NCBI RefSeq assembly: GCF_003369915.1
Contig: NC_046673.1
Location: forward strand, 7,052,001 to 7,116,000
Direction: 5' to 3'
DNA: 64,000 bases
Source of the DNA: Drosophila miranda
Lineage: Eukaryota; Arthropoda; Insecta; Diptera; Drosophilidae
The notes under the pieces were generated by a model, which worked only from the letters and a program-made list of their open reading frames with translations, did not search any database and was not told the DNA's origin. Made by a program: the position numbers and the translations under genes. Shown here in pieces: positions 10,501 through 20,555 of this stretch; positions within the stretch are counted from its first letter, which is position 1; the number at the start of each line of letters is the position of its first letter.

Positions 10501-10914
10501 ACAGGCGTCACGCCGTTCTTCGCTGTATTTGGACAGCAGATGTTCCTGAATGGGAACTGCTATAAGCTGGCGAGGAAGCTGCAGTCTTTGACGGAACACG
10601 AAGTGCACGCATTAGATCCCGCGGATAAGCGACACCTCATTCGCGAGCAAATTAAACGCAGCCTACACCAAGCGTATGAGCGGAGCAGCCAGCGTTATAA
10701 CAAACGGGCCCGAGTCTTTTTCGCCAGACCTGGCCAAGAAGTCTACAGGCGCAACTTCACCCTCAGCGACTTTGGCAAAAGCTACAACGCCAAGTTCGCC
10801 CGGAAATTTCTAAAATGCAGAGTCGTACGTCCAGTAGGGAATAACGCCTACGAGCTGGAGGATCTGTCGGGGAGGCCGGTGGGGATTTTTCACGCCAAAG
10901 ACCTAAAATTGTAG
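7573..10914 (+). CDS. pol: pol: protease, reverse transcriptase, RNase H, integrase
   Basis: An intact 1113-residue polyprotein. Domains in order: aspartic protease with LLDTGAS (Asp near 106); reverse transcriptase with FVYLDDLLVI (YLDD 423-426); RNase H with QCDASNFGVGAVL (Asp about 574) and TDHASLKWL; integrase with an HHCC zinc site starting near 772, and catalytic D842, D902 and E937. It makes cDNA from element RNA and inserts it. I took ATG 7573 because it overlaps the gag stop as ATGA, in the -1 frame relative to gag. That fits stop-restart or -1 frameshifting; the frame is also open upstream to 7384. It ends KDLKL, TAG. Confidence 0.95.
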   Translation: MNDGPLINIEFKNNSPNKLNKNSLKFVPAEERMRRYIQIRNQIFDDRQLEGMRGVSRRLQKARSRFKERRQTRKEVAEAVRRGAGRDPRVFAEVQIRGHRIAGLLDTGASVSVLGKGSRELLADLEVEMDNYVSIIKTASGEDRSIIGKTKLCVRYNGMNKEILFYVCPYLEQAMYLGIDFWRSFALAPTVLGEESSRSSEVQVGEIQMSQISQYAEHRPEDVEVEAWALEDTETEELEKVKKEFLTYEDAGLGTTTVEQHRIQLIEGAEPFKDRHYPQSPAMQEVIWTEVDKMLELGVIEVSDSPWSNRTTVVRKPNKNRFCLDARKLNQLTVKDAYPLPSIEGILSRIDQTYYISSVDLKFAFWQIKLDPESRKCTAFTVAGRPLYQFVMMPFGLCNAAQRLCRVMDKVIPTQLRSNVFVYLDDLLVIAPDFQTHLRYLRLVAQCLKRANLTIGLKKSKFCFKSLKYLGFIIGGGTLQMDPDRVVAIQKIPNPSSVKELRSFIGTAGWYRRFIKDFATVAVPLTDALKKHARGKFSLPTEARAAIESLKKALTTAPVLVHADFKRHFYIQCDASNFGVGAVLFQLDDDKAERPVAFFSSKLNKHQINYSVTEKECLAAVLAIERFRPYVELMPFTVITDHASLKWLMSLKDLNGRLARWSLRLQRFDFEIEHRKGVENIVADTLSRCIEEVVLDPTEILGFQTTEFKSTEYQELKEEICRNKEVLPDLRIDGDLVFKRMAFAQIDDQVEGSMWKLWIPAALTKTLIAKAHEDHTAGHGGMKKTLHRLKRHYYWPAMTAQVREYVRSCTECKESKAPNYRSQVGIGQEVTTERPFQKLYIDFLGKYPRSKRGQAWIFVVVDHFSKFTFLKAMREATAANVIQFLVQEVFYKFGVPEVIHSDNGKQFLSKTFMDMVSGFGIRHMRTAVYSPQSNAAERVNRTILAAIRTYLEKDHRDWDIYLPEIEVSIRDSVHEATGVTPFFAVFGQQMFLNGNCYKLARKLQSLTEHEVHALDPADKRHLIREQIKRSLHQAYERSSQRYNKRARVFFARPGQEVYRRNFTLSDFGKSYNAKFARKFLKCRVVRPVGNNAYELEDLSGRPVGIFHAKDLKL

Positions 10915-11111
10915 CGAAAATTGCAGACTGGGGACTTCAGAGTTAAAAACACTCACTTAAGGATTATCAGATACGTGGGTGTAAGCCTACGTTGGGCGCT
11001 GCAAGATCCTCCTAGGCACTGTAATGTCCGAGAATGCCAGCATTTTTGGTGAAGCTCTTCGATGTTTGCGAATAATTCTCCGCGGCCATGGTCGCTCGAA
11101 TTTTCGCTAGG

Positions 11112-12451
11112 TGTTGCATGCGAAGATATCGATAGGCGAGACCCTAGAAGCGCTGAGAGGAAGGTATTTTTTTTGAACAGGGTGGCAGGGCCAAAATTTA
11201 AGGGGAAAGGTTAGCGAAGAGTGGCCACCGGGTCCTGGAGAGTTAGAGTTCCGCGCGCTCTCCGGAGCCGTTGTGAGAGGATTTCCGATCTCATCCCATA
11301 ACGGAGTCCCGAAGCCAACTCACCCACACCCAAAAGAAAAGAGAGCCGACAGCAGCCCGAATCAGGCCATGCCCTTGAACCTAGTTCAAGGGCGATAGAA
11401 CAGAGAGCGATGGGGATCGGCAGCCGGGAGCATTAAACAGAACAGCCAAGAGGGGGTTCAGAAAAAAAAGTTCCCGCAACGGAGGAGCATGCGCGCCGGA
11501 CCTAGTGACTTAGCGATTTTTTTTGTTCTGAAAGAAAAAGTGAGTGGGATGAGGATGGAGTAGTGGCCATCACCCTGCAAAAAAATGAATAAAAGATAAA
11601 TAAATGTGATTCCAGGGGATCCAGATCAGGGAAAGACCAGGAACCAGGACCAGGAAGCATAAGAGTGAGTCCGCTCCAAAGGGGAGTAAAGAAACCCCAA
11701 ATTTATTTTTTTGTTGGCCGTAGGGAATAGGTCACAGCTCCGCCACCCTGGCCTGTTGTTCCTGCTGGTCTCGAAGGATCAGACCTGGCCACGTAGTGCG
11801 GGACCCTCGCCCACTTAGGGAGAAGAAAAAAAAGCACATCAACTTATTTACTCCCATTAATTATTTTTGTTAGACGTCTCTAGTTATAAGTATATGTAAT
11901 TTAAGTCCGTCCATATTTATTATATATATGTAACCTATTTATTTATATTTATTATATTATTTATTCCTATTAATCTAATTATTTATTAACCGCCAGTAGT
12001 ACTAAGATGAGGGGGGGATGAATAGGCAGGCCTAGTTTAGAAATGATATCGTGTGAAAATAGGAAATGAAGTGAAGATTATAACGAAGAAATGAATTGTT
12101 AAGCGTTTCGTATGGGGGGAAGAGGAGCCACAGCAACGAGAGGGTAAGGTTTTTGCCAATGGCAGGGAGATCCGGAACGTGTGATTCAGATCTCAGGTAG
12201 GGTGGGTGCGTCGGGGGTAAAACATCGACACCTCGACCTGGTCCAAGTCTGTGTTGAGGGAAGACTGTAATGTTGTTTGTCGAGTAGAGTCCGTTTTTTC
12301 AGTTTTTTTTTGTCGGTTATTTTTGTTGTTTCATTTTGTTCGAGATGTCCAATCAGTTGGTTGTTGTGCGACCTGAGGGCTTGGGAAGTATCCAGCCCTG
12401 GGATGACTGGCTAGCCGGCCTTGCCCCAAAGAAAAACAAAGGTTCGTAACA
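11112..12451 (+). repeat. 3' LTR
   Basis: Same length and essentially the same sequence as the 5' LTR, with two compensating single-G indels (near 11680 and 12006). It is followed by the TTCG target duplication (12452-12455). Confidence 0.95.
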
Positions 12452-12455
12452 TTCG

Positions 12456-13658
12456 GGTAATGTTACTAGCTAACTAGAACCCTCAGCCTTGCCCAGAAAC
12501 TTTAATCCGATTGACGAATCATTTTCCCACAAGACTGGTTCATTTTAAAGCAGCTTCAGCTCTTGAATTTGAATTTTCAATGGTTGGGACCGGTTGCTAC
12601 CGATTCATACTCGATTCAAATAGAGCGAAAAAGAGAACCTTAACTGATTTAATGAGAGCGCAAAAAGAGCCAACAACCGTTTCGAAGAAAGCAATTCGAC
12701 CATCAATACTATCGATTGGATGCAAGTGGTGTGCGCCAAATAGAAATTGTTTGAAAGTGAATGAGCGAAAAGGATTTAGATCCAATCCATTGGAATAAAT
12801 GATTTGAGAGCGGTCACCGCAGGTAGAGTTCAGTATTCTAGGGATGGTTGTTAAATATGTATTGATATATCAATTTTTTGATATATATCGACTTATATGT
12901 CTGATATTTTTTGGCTGGGCGAACATATTAACATGAATATTTTTCTCAGATTTGGCCGAGTCGATACTATTTTTCTGTTGGCTCAGGACGTTAGATCAAA
13001 TATATCCGCGACTTTTGATTCTACTTATCGATGTACAGGAAGCTGCGAACATCGGTACTTTTGTGCGATAGTCTGATAAAATCCGGCGGTTACATGCCTT
13101 TATTTTGAAAATAACAAGCCGCCCATAAAATTGTATTTATTCAAATAGTAACCACTCAACTTAACCACTGTTCATCATCAGCGATCTTTTCTTTTTCCCT
13201 GAAGAACATGTGTTTGATTCCAACTACACAGAAAGCGACAAAAGTAACGAAACTCCTGGTGCTAAAAAATGAAGCTAGGAAGCCGCAAAGGTTACCTTTA
13301 TAAAGCCAGTGCTGCCAATGCGGGGACAGAAAATATATCGTTTTCGCCGGCTTTGTCAATCGGAATAGGCCAAACATTTGTTCAGATATTGTCAACAAAT
13401 CTGGCAATTAATAGTCAGTTCAGTGAGTGTTCTGTGTAAAAATTGTGAAGCTAGAAATAAGTTACAATAACACGCCTAAGTTCGCCTGTATTTTCAGTAG
13501 TAATTTCGAACTGCATCGTTCGCAGCCTCCCTGAAAAAAGCAAGTGAAAAGTGAACAAATAGCACAGTAATTCGAATTACTTTCTTCAATTAGTGCACAT
13601 ACGTACGTATTTATTGTCTGAAAATCAGAATCAGTGAGAATCCCAATGTTCTATCAGA
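12456..13658. other. Leader upstream of cap-binding-like gene (A1)
   Basis: It starts with another degenerate 192-bp-type repeat (12456-12560), then AT-rich DNA with an inverted stretch near 12862-12890 (tattgatatatcaa / ttgatatatatcga). Short ORFs at 12511-12798 and 13156-13407 show no family resemblance. A TCAGTT initiator-like motif at 13417-13422 and a run of sequence kept in all units suggest the promoter and 5' UTR of the downstream gene. A1 and A2 lack a ~37-bp piece near 13540 that A3 and A4 have. Confidence 0.5.
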
Positions 13659-14060
13659 ATGAACGGTCATCATCGCAAGAGAAAGTGGCAAGCTGGGCGC
13701 GGTGAGGATCTCACCCCCGACGACCGTAGTGAGTTAATTGCCGAGTTGATGGCTAAACTAGACGGAGTCAATTTCGTCGCCGACTTTTTCCACATCTGTC
13801 GACTGAAACTGCTGATCACCGACTGCCTGCCCGACCACAAGGAGCAGCTGCTACGCATTCTCATAGGCTGTGTGACCCGGCCCCCCAGCCCGGCCACAGC
13901 TAGCTACGCCAAAATTGTGAGTCTCCTCTGCAACGACTTTGATCTCCTGATGGTCGACTGCATCCGCGCCCTGATGGTGGTCCACCAGAAGGCACTCATC
14001 GATGGCAAGTGGGAGAAGGCGCGCGGCCTGGAGAGCTTCTTCGCCGAGCTATGCAAGTGA
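13659..14060 (+). CDS. Cap-binding-protein-80-like MIF4G fragment, 133 aa (A1)
   Basis: ATG at 13659 gives a 133-residue protein ending ...ESFFAELCK. Residues ~20-130 align by eye with the N-terminal MIF4G region of the nuclear cap-binding subunit CBP80: a short basic KRK start, an LPDHKEQLLRILIGC helix matching the LPNYKSKILRLL-type segment, then SYAKIVSLL, then a DGKWEKARGLESFFAEL helix. CBP80 (about 800 aa) binds capped RNA with CBP20 and takes part in splicing and export. This is at most the first sixth, and diverged, so it may be a distinct paralogue. Four copies stay open, with only K to R in A2 and three changes in A3. Confidence 0.6.
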   Translation: MNGHHRKRKWQAGRGEDLTPDDRSELIAELMAKLDGVNFVADFFHICRLKLLITDCLPDHKEQLLRILIGCVTRPPSPATASYAKIVSLLCNDFDLLMVDCIRALMVVHQKALIDGKWEKARGLESFFAELCK

Positions 14061-14292
14061 CATAGCATAGAAGGGCCCTGGCTATGCAGTTTGATCACTG
14101 CACTGCCCCTGTTCGGACACGATACGTAATACATATCAAACTCTCGGTAAACAAAACATAGCATATTCAATAACACGACATTAACACACGAGCCTAACAC
14201 ACGAGCCAAATAAACGAAGAATCTAGGCAACGATATTGGTGCACTTTAAGGATTTGTTTTAGGTACTACTCGTATTATTATTTATTCAACAG

Positions 14293-14502
14293 AAATTCCC
14301 CACCATCCAGCCCCGCAACCCACTCGACAATCCGTTTGAAGAACTCAGCGTCGACCAGCTCGACGATCCGCACATTCCCATTTTGTCATCTTCGCTGCAG
14401 CTAACCAGGCTCCATGGCCCCCAGGTAGATGGGCACCTGGAATCACACCACACAAAGGATGTGTGGGGAAATTATCCACATGCACATGCCCCTCTGTACT
14501 AA
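14293..14502 (+). pseudogene. Probable second exon of cap-binding-like gene (A1)
   Basis: After an acceptor (ttattcaacag, AG 14291-14292) an open frame reads KFPTIQPRNPLDNPFEELS and on through DDPHIPILSS. It looks coding but is phase 0, while exon 1 ends AAG TGA ACA-like with no phase-0 donor. A lost G in AAGgtga would explain both. A1 lacks two of the GG bases at ~14409 present in A2-A4, so its frame runs on to a TAA at 14500-14502; the other copies stop at a TAG sooner. Confidence 0.45.
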
Positions 14503-14612
14503 CATCTTGGCTCACTCAAATTTCACAGTTTTATTTTGAAGAGTGAGAGGTTTTAGATTGGCTAACGACCCAACAAAATTTTGGATCAAGCTCAAACTGC
14601 CATTTGATTATG

Positions 14613-14618
14613 TTTATT
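14613..14618 (-). terminator. tan polyadenylation signal AATAAA (A1)
   Basis: On the minus strand AATAAA lies about 60 bp after the tan stop codon, inside gtttaataaacat. It is kept in all four copies. Confidence 0.7.
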
Positions 14619-14676
14619 AAACATACGAGTAAAATCTGCGTCCAACAAAGGGGGAGGCGGGGGGTGTGCATTAAAG

Positions 14677-15822
14677 CTACTTGAAGAGCAGAGGCAACCT
14701 GCAGTGAGGCTCCGTCTGACTGGGATTGTCCGAATAGAGCGACATGGTCCTAGCGGTGAGATCGATAATGCCAACGGCAATGGTTTTGACCACCTCATCA
14801 CAGCTGCCATTCTCGCGCCACACGCAATACATTCCCCCAGAGACATCGCCCAGCATATGGCGCACATCCTGCTCGCTCGATGGCGGCTTGTAGGTGCCGA
14901 ACGCCTGCATTCGCGATACGCTGGAGTCGACCATCAGAGCGTTGGCCTGATCCTGGCGTATGCGATCGAATCTAGGATCGAATCGAGAATTACTCAAGCT
15001 GCGCTAATGACTACTGGTAGATCTCTGGTACTCACTGATTCACATGGTAGTTATGATTGCCCAAGGGTATCTCCTTGATGTTCAAAAGCGACTCATTCTT
15101 ACGGTCTGGCGAAGGCGCCATCTCCACATTATAGAACATCTGGCGGGGATCGCTGTGAAATCAAGGAACAAGAAAACTGCAGACTGTTGACCGTTGACCA
15201 AAGTCCCTTTGATACTCACGCCAAGAAGGTAAAGTTAATGGAGCAGGCATCGGCTGCTCCCACACCTGCGTCCTTGAGCACCCTAAAAGCATCGTCCACA
15301 TTGCTGGTGGCCAGCAGGGCTCGTGTCAAGAAGTGTCTCGCTAAAAAGCATTAAAGCCAACCCTCATTAAAGGTCTCTTATCCCATCGAAAGGGAAATGG
15401 GAAGTACACTCACGTGTCTTGCCACTGCGCAACAGCTCCGCACTGATCGTATTGATGCTGAAGACCAGGCCATGATAATTCTGATTCATGGTGTAGCCGG
15501 GCAAGTGTCCGGCATAGCACAGGGACATAAAGTGCTCCTCCTTGACATTGTATTTGCCCTGCGGCTTGTCGCTGATGATGTGCGCGTCAACAAAATAGTA
15601 ATGATTGAGGGATTCCGTCAGGGCATCCTCGGTGTGACCCAACAGTCGCTATAAACGAGACGTTGCACTGTATTAAAGCAATCTTCTGGGGCTCCTCTAG
15701 GCTTTACCTACGCAATTCTTTTGGTTGACAATGATTGTGGAGCAGCCAGTCGGCTGGTTATTGTTGCGCGGCTGTAGCTTCAACGCCTGCGGCAGGATGT
15801 CGTCAAGGTGCAGCAGAAAGAG
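14677..15822 (-). pseudogene. t: tan (beta-alanyl amine hydrolase), five 3' exons (A1)
   Basis: Tan hydrolyses N-beta-alanyl-dopamine and carcinine to free dopamine and histamine, in cuticle pigmentation and photoreceptor transmitter recycling; it belongs to the C45 self-cleaving acyltransferase family. Minus-strand exons: 15822-15712, 15648-15414, 15340-15220, 15152-15036, 14971-14677, with 63-73-bp introns, all GT/AG and phase-consistent. Together 292 residues. Exon 1 here has QPTGCSTIIVNQ, whose Cys is the cleavage nucleophile, then GHTEDALTE, MSLCYAGHLPGYT and the C-terminal ...CRLPLLFK. The fly protein is about 387 aa, so the N-terminal ~95 residues are missing: their exons are replaced by AT-rich repeats. 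The catalytic beta subunit is complete. Confidence 0.9.
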
Positions 15823-18141
15823 CTGAAATATGATAAACGTTTTAAAAACAAAATTAAATATATATATTAAAATATAACCATGTACGTCTGCTAATCTCTT
15901 TATTTATAAGATATACAGCTGAAATTTTTCAAACAGCAGTACCGTTCTTTACTGGACTTTTCGATAAAATATACCGTCCGACCCTCAGAAATATACCAAA
16001 ATATACCGTCTCATTTGAAAAATATACCGTAAATGTACTGACGAATTCATGTTCTATTTTACATATTCCTCGTTTTTAAAATTCCGTGGAATATTACTAG
16101 CTATACAGCACATTTATCTATGCCCGAATCATTTTATCCGATTAATTAAACTATTCTCAACTTGACTGGTTTATTTTAAACACTTGCTTTTATTGAATTT
16201 TGCGTAAAAAGAGGTTTTAGCGAAATAAGTCGAACAAAAAACAAGTAGCGAAATAGGTCAATCAAAACAAACGAAAAAGGAAATTGCTCAATTTTGCTGA
16301 CTAACTAAATCTCTCAGCAATGCCCACATAGTTTTATCCCATTGATGAATAAATTTTCTACAAGATTGGATAGTTTTTAATCCTTGCTTTTATTGTATTT
16401 ATTGTAAAAACAGGGTTAAACGAAAAAGTTCAACGAAAAAAAGAGTCGCAGTGTTGCTGGTATTTGAAGACGTGATGCGTGTATAGCCTTTGTACACCCT
16501 ATTTCGCTAATTTTGTATGAAGATCAAACGTAATTTATTAAGACCTTTTCTCAAATTGTTATTCTTTAGACATATTCAAGTACCTTATTAGTATCTTGCA
16601 TATATTTATGTCGATCCTGATACCTACTGAGCCTTGGAAGACAAACGTATTCACAATTCTATAACATTCATTTCCCCCAGGGTATGTGTGCATGGAATTA
16701 GCAACATGTTTGTGTATGGAATGGGACTCATTGTTGCTAAAGCGAAACTGCGGCGAATCGGGTATTGCCAAGCTATATAGATTTTCCCACTTAGCTTTAT
16801 CGCATAGATAAATACATTTTTTACAAGATTGCTCCTTTTAATTACCTTTATGTATTTTATTTTGACTAAAATACGGTTTTCAAGGAAATGTTGCCGCAAC
16901 AGTGTGTATGGAATGGGACTCATTGTTTCTAAAGCGAACTGCGGCGAACTCAAATTCGATTCAAAAAACGACCAATTCTTTGTTCCGTTGAATAAAACTA
17001 TCTATATAGAACATTTAGCCATGCCCACTCAATTTTGTACGATTGATGAATCCATTCTATACATGATTAGCGTATTCGAAATACTTGCATTTATTGGATT
17101 TCTATATAGCATTGAAAATGAAATTAATAAATGACAAAAATACCATTTAGCACTAAAAAACACCACATGGGAGCGCGGCGAAAACCAGTATTTCTACAGT
17201 ATGACCCTCAGAACAGCACCGAAATATATGGTCTCATTTGAAAAATATACCGAGTGGTGCGCGCCAAATCGAACTTTTTTGAATGTGAGCGACAAGGATT
17301 TAAATGTTGTCAACCGGGCCTTTATCTATCCCCACATAATTTAATACGATTAATGAATCAATTTTCTACTTAACTGGCTTATTTTTTATACTTGCTTTTG
17401 TTGGATTTTGCGTAAAAAAAGGTTTTAGCGAGAATGGTCAAACAAATGAAACGTAATAAAAAGTAATAAAACGTAAGAGAAAAATCGTTCCCATTGCTCA
17501 ATTTCTTTATTCCGTTGAATAATTCTGACTAACTAAAACCTTTAGCTCTACCAACATAATTTTAGGCCATTAATGAATAAATTTTCTACCTGATTGACTA
17601 CTTTTAAGTACTCCCTTTTATTGTATAGTGTTGAAAACAAGGTTTAAACAAAAAAGGTCAACAAAAAACAATGGTAACGTGAGTATGGAATGTCACGTCA
17701 ATCGGAGTTTGGGCATAGGTATACCCTATTTGGTTAATATATGAAGAAACTGTTTTAAAACGTAATTAGTTAAAAAACTATCTCAGATTGTTATGTTTTA
17801 GACATATTAATGCATATGATTAGGGTCTTGTAAATATATCTCGATCCCGATACCCATTCTTGGTTTCTGTAAGAAGACCAAAACCTTCAAAATATCGTTG
17901 AAATACCTTTTGAACAGAGACTGAATAGTTTTGGCCTATATTGGTGCATTAGATGACAAAAATTTTCTCAGTTCCATAAAATCCATTTCCCAGGGTATGC
18001 AAAATGTTGCTCAATCCGCGCAATGTTGGGGAACAATGCTGCTTGATTTCACGGCACATGAGTCTGCCTCATACAAATTGAATGCTGCCAGCAACATAAC
18101 ACGTAAGAAAACGTAAGTGGTTGCGTAATAATTTTTACGTA
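15823..18141. repeat. AT-rich region with degenerate ~192-bp repeats (A1)
   Basis: Begins with clustered aaatatacc boxes (15965-16035), the reverse of the GGTATATTT core-promoter motif. Diverged 192-bp-type copies follow near 16090-16230, 16310-16450, 16760-16880, 17000-17130, 17310-17450 and 17530-17660. Direct copies of tgtgtatggaatgggactca at 16711 and 16903 fix the 192-bp period. No gene seen. Confidence 0.75.
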
Positions 18142-18509
18142 GCTGGAGCTGGGGCTGGCATCGACATTGGCCTGCACGCCCATGGACATCTGCCCAGTGC
18201 CACGGAAATGGCCATCGGACACATTTACCAGGAGCTCATGGGCATGAATTTCAATCAGGCCAATATACAGCAGCAGCAGCAGCAACACCACCACCAGCAG
18301 CAGCAGCAGCACCACCACCAGCAGCAGCAGCAGCACCACCACCAGCAGCAGCAGCAGCAGGCGGCTCTCCAGCAGCAGCAGCAGGCGGCTCTGAAGCAGC
18401 AGGCGGCTCTGAAGCAGCAGGCGGCTCTCCTCTCCTACGGCCAAAAGGCCGTAACAGCAACTGGCATAGTCCCTGACCCACGCGACGTATGTTCTCAAAG
18501 CGGTGTTTC
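18142..18509 (+). pseudogene. Orphan Q/H-rich exon fragment (A1)
   Basis: Same rearranged fragment as in A0, with the same three HHH blocks and the same junctions. Frame runs into antisense upstream sequence and ends at 18582. Confidence 0.85.
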
Positions 18510-18826
18510 GGTTGCACAAAAAAAAATTGATTTATGGGAAATTTATTTTATTTATGCGGAGTGGTCTACTAATACACGCTGAAGTTTCTCGGAATTACTG
18601 CCCGACACAGACGCCTACCACGACAGTGCTGCCCAGTCAGAGGTCGTGAAGGCTTGAGTGCTGTGTGTGCGTGTGTGTATCAGTGGATGAACTATTGGCA
18701 GCACTGGTTAATCTTTTTGTGTATTGGTGAACGAAAAATGCCGGCATACACATGCCCACAGAAGTCTTAAAGTGAGACTTCTGCGGATCGAAGAAATATC
18801 AATCCAATCCATTGCATTTTGCGCAG

Positions 18827-19069
18827 AAGAAGCGATGTCTCACTTTGGGCGACTTTTTCTGTGCTGCCAATTATTTAAGGGAGATAGTTCTCTGCTCTGA
18901 GGCATCTATCATGGAACACGAGTGTGTAGAGGCCGGTGCCGCAAATATTTCGAATATTTCATTGCACTTTGATGATTCTCCATCGCCATTTGCACTTGTT
19001 GGCTTCAAAAACCATAAGCGCCCTCAAATTCATCCACTAATTGCCTGGCAAGCCGCACATTTCGAATAA
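18827..19069 (+). CDS. Conserved short ORF (A1)
   Basis: Identical protein to the A0 copy; stop overlaps AATAAA. Family unknown. Confidence 0.4.
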   Translation, partial: KKRCLTLGDFFCAANYLREIVLCSEASIMEHECVEAGAANISNISLHFDDSPSPFALVGFKNHKRPQIHPLIAWQAAHFE

Positions 19070-19402
19070 AATATATAAAAATCTACCATTTACCATATTT
19101 ACCTTCTTTTTTCTGTGGAAAAGATTAAGTTTTTGAAAAACAAAGCACTTTATTTTCACTGTAAAAATGGCAAATAGTATTTGCAACGAAAATTCCGCGG
19201 AGTTCAAGTAAAGCTGCTGAAGGTTGAAAAACTTCATTGTTACTATCGATACATCGATGTTTCTTCAACTATCGATGGAAGAAAGAGCGCCAACTGCTTG
19301 GGTTTGATTATTCGTACAATTTTGCTCATGATCCGACATCAAATACCTTAATTTCGATATTCCGTTTAGTATTTTTAAGCATTTTTAACATTTATTAAAA
19401 AA

Positions 19403-19885
19403 TTAATTAACAGACGACTCGGAAATGGCGTAACAGAAGCCCGAGCCAGCTCCGGCCAACTTCACGCGCTGCATCTGGAAATTGATCGAAAATTGAATTT
19501 AAAGCCAATCCACTGGCAGAAGGGAGATTCTTACACATTCTCTGTACTGTTGTTGCCACAGTTTCAGTGCTCGTTCCAGCCCCAGGTGTAGATCTCGCCG
19601 GCTGTAGTCCGCAGCAGGCCGTGCTCTGCCCCCATGTGCACGCGAGCAGGCGTCTGGCCGTCGGGCAGTCGGAGGCTCAGTGGCTGGGGCACCGCCTGCT
19701 GCTCGCTGATCGAGCCCGTGCCCAGCTGTCCGTAGCAGTTGCGGCCCCACATGAGGATCTCGTTGTTGCGGAGCAGCGCCGCATTGTGGGTCCAGCCGAC
19801 GGCCAGCTGCCGCACGTCCTCCTCGAAGAGGAAGGCGTTGGACTGGTCTTTTGACCAGAAATGCTGCCCCACCAAACTCAAAGAG
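19403..19885 (-). pseudogene. RCC1-repeat gene, last two exons, nonsense (A1)
   Basis: Exons 19885-19537 and 19474-19403. It carries the same GGA-to-TGA stop after WGWNEH as A0, so the lesion predates their duplication. Confidence 0.8.
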
Positions 19886-20555
19886 CTGTCAAAGTTGAAT
19901 AAGTTAAAGTAAAAAAAAAACGTAAATACATTTTTTTAAATCTATATGAAGGCGCGGTGGACGTGCCTCAACTGTTAAAGTTGAATGAGTCGAATCCTCC
20001 AGAAATCAGGAAAAACAAACAAATTATGAATATGTACGCAGAAGAATAAACCGTTTGTTTCATCCACGAGATTCGCAATGTACAACTTTCTAGCTTAAGG
20101 ATTACACATGCATTTTCTCAATATAAAAACAAAGACCTCCTGATTATAGACGTCCGCCACGACCGTATCTGCGACGGAGGCAACTCCTCCGCAGCACCTC
20201 CGCAACTTTTTGTGAAAATATGTTGAACGAAAAATCGGTAGAACATTTTTTTTTTTCATCGAAAAAACATGCCATTCGCAATTCATGTTTTTTTTTTCCC
20301 ATGTAAATTTAATAAATTTTTAATTGAAAGACATCTGAAGAAGATTCAGTTTAGTCAATAGAAACAGTGCCAGTATTAGGAAAAAAATATATACATACAT
20401 ATATGTATGAGAAAAAAGCTCTTGTCGGCCTTTTTATAGGAAAAGCAGCCTGCAGTCGGCGCTGCAGCTGCGCAGTAGCGATGGACGCGTCAAAATGGCG
20501 GAACGTGGACTTATCGATAGGTCCCTCATAAATATTTCTCGTTTTTGATATTTCG
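19886..20555. other. Non-coding spacer (A1)
   Basis: Matches 3142-3811, with T-runs and a DRE at 20512-20519. The uninterrupted gatatttcgggtaatg here is the empty site for the retrotransposon. No gene seen. Confidence 0.7.

Larger units (their letters stand above)
3812..12451 (+). mobile_element. Full-length gypsy-superfamily LTR retrotransposon (gag-pol, no env)
   Basis: An 8640-bp element with 1340-bp LTRs at 3812-5151 and 11112-12451. It is flanked by the 4-bp duplication TTCG (3808-3811 and 12452-12455). The empty site is visible in the other units, where gatatttcgggtaatg is uninterrupted (20547-20562). LTR ends are TGTTGC...GTAACA. Internal order is PBS, gag, protease-RT-RNase H-integrase, the Ty3/gypsy order. 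Only 197 bp (10915-11111) separate pol from the 3' LTR, so no env. That gap holds no obvious polypurine tract next to the LTR, which is unusual. The long LTRs and lysine-type PBS recall the Osvaldo/Ulysses group, a tentative assignment. Confidence 0.95.
12456..20555. repeat. Array A unit A1
   Basis: First complete 8100-bp unit: leader, cap-binding-like gene (+), tan 3' exons (-), AT-rich repeats, orphan Q/H exon (+), short ORF (+), RCC1 fragment (-), spacer. The next unit begins at 20556 with the same gggtaatgttactag. A1 differs from A2 by scattered single bases and small indels; I judge identity at well above 98% by eye. Confidence 0.95.

Noticed and set aside
12511-13407. 95-aa (+) and 83-aa (-) ORFs in the leader
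   Set aside because: No recognisable motifs; conservation explained by recent duplication.
13910-13925. Strong splice-donor-like ATTgtgagt inside the CBP80-like ORF
   Set aside because: The coding match to CBP80 continues through it in frame, so it is more likely chance.
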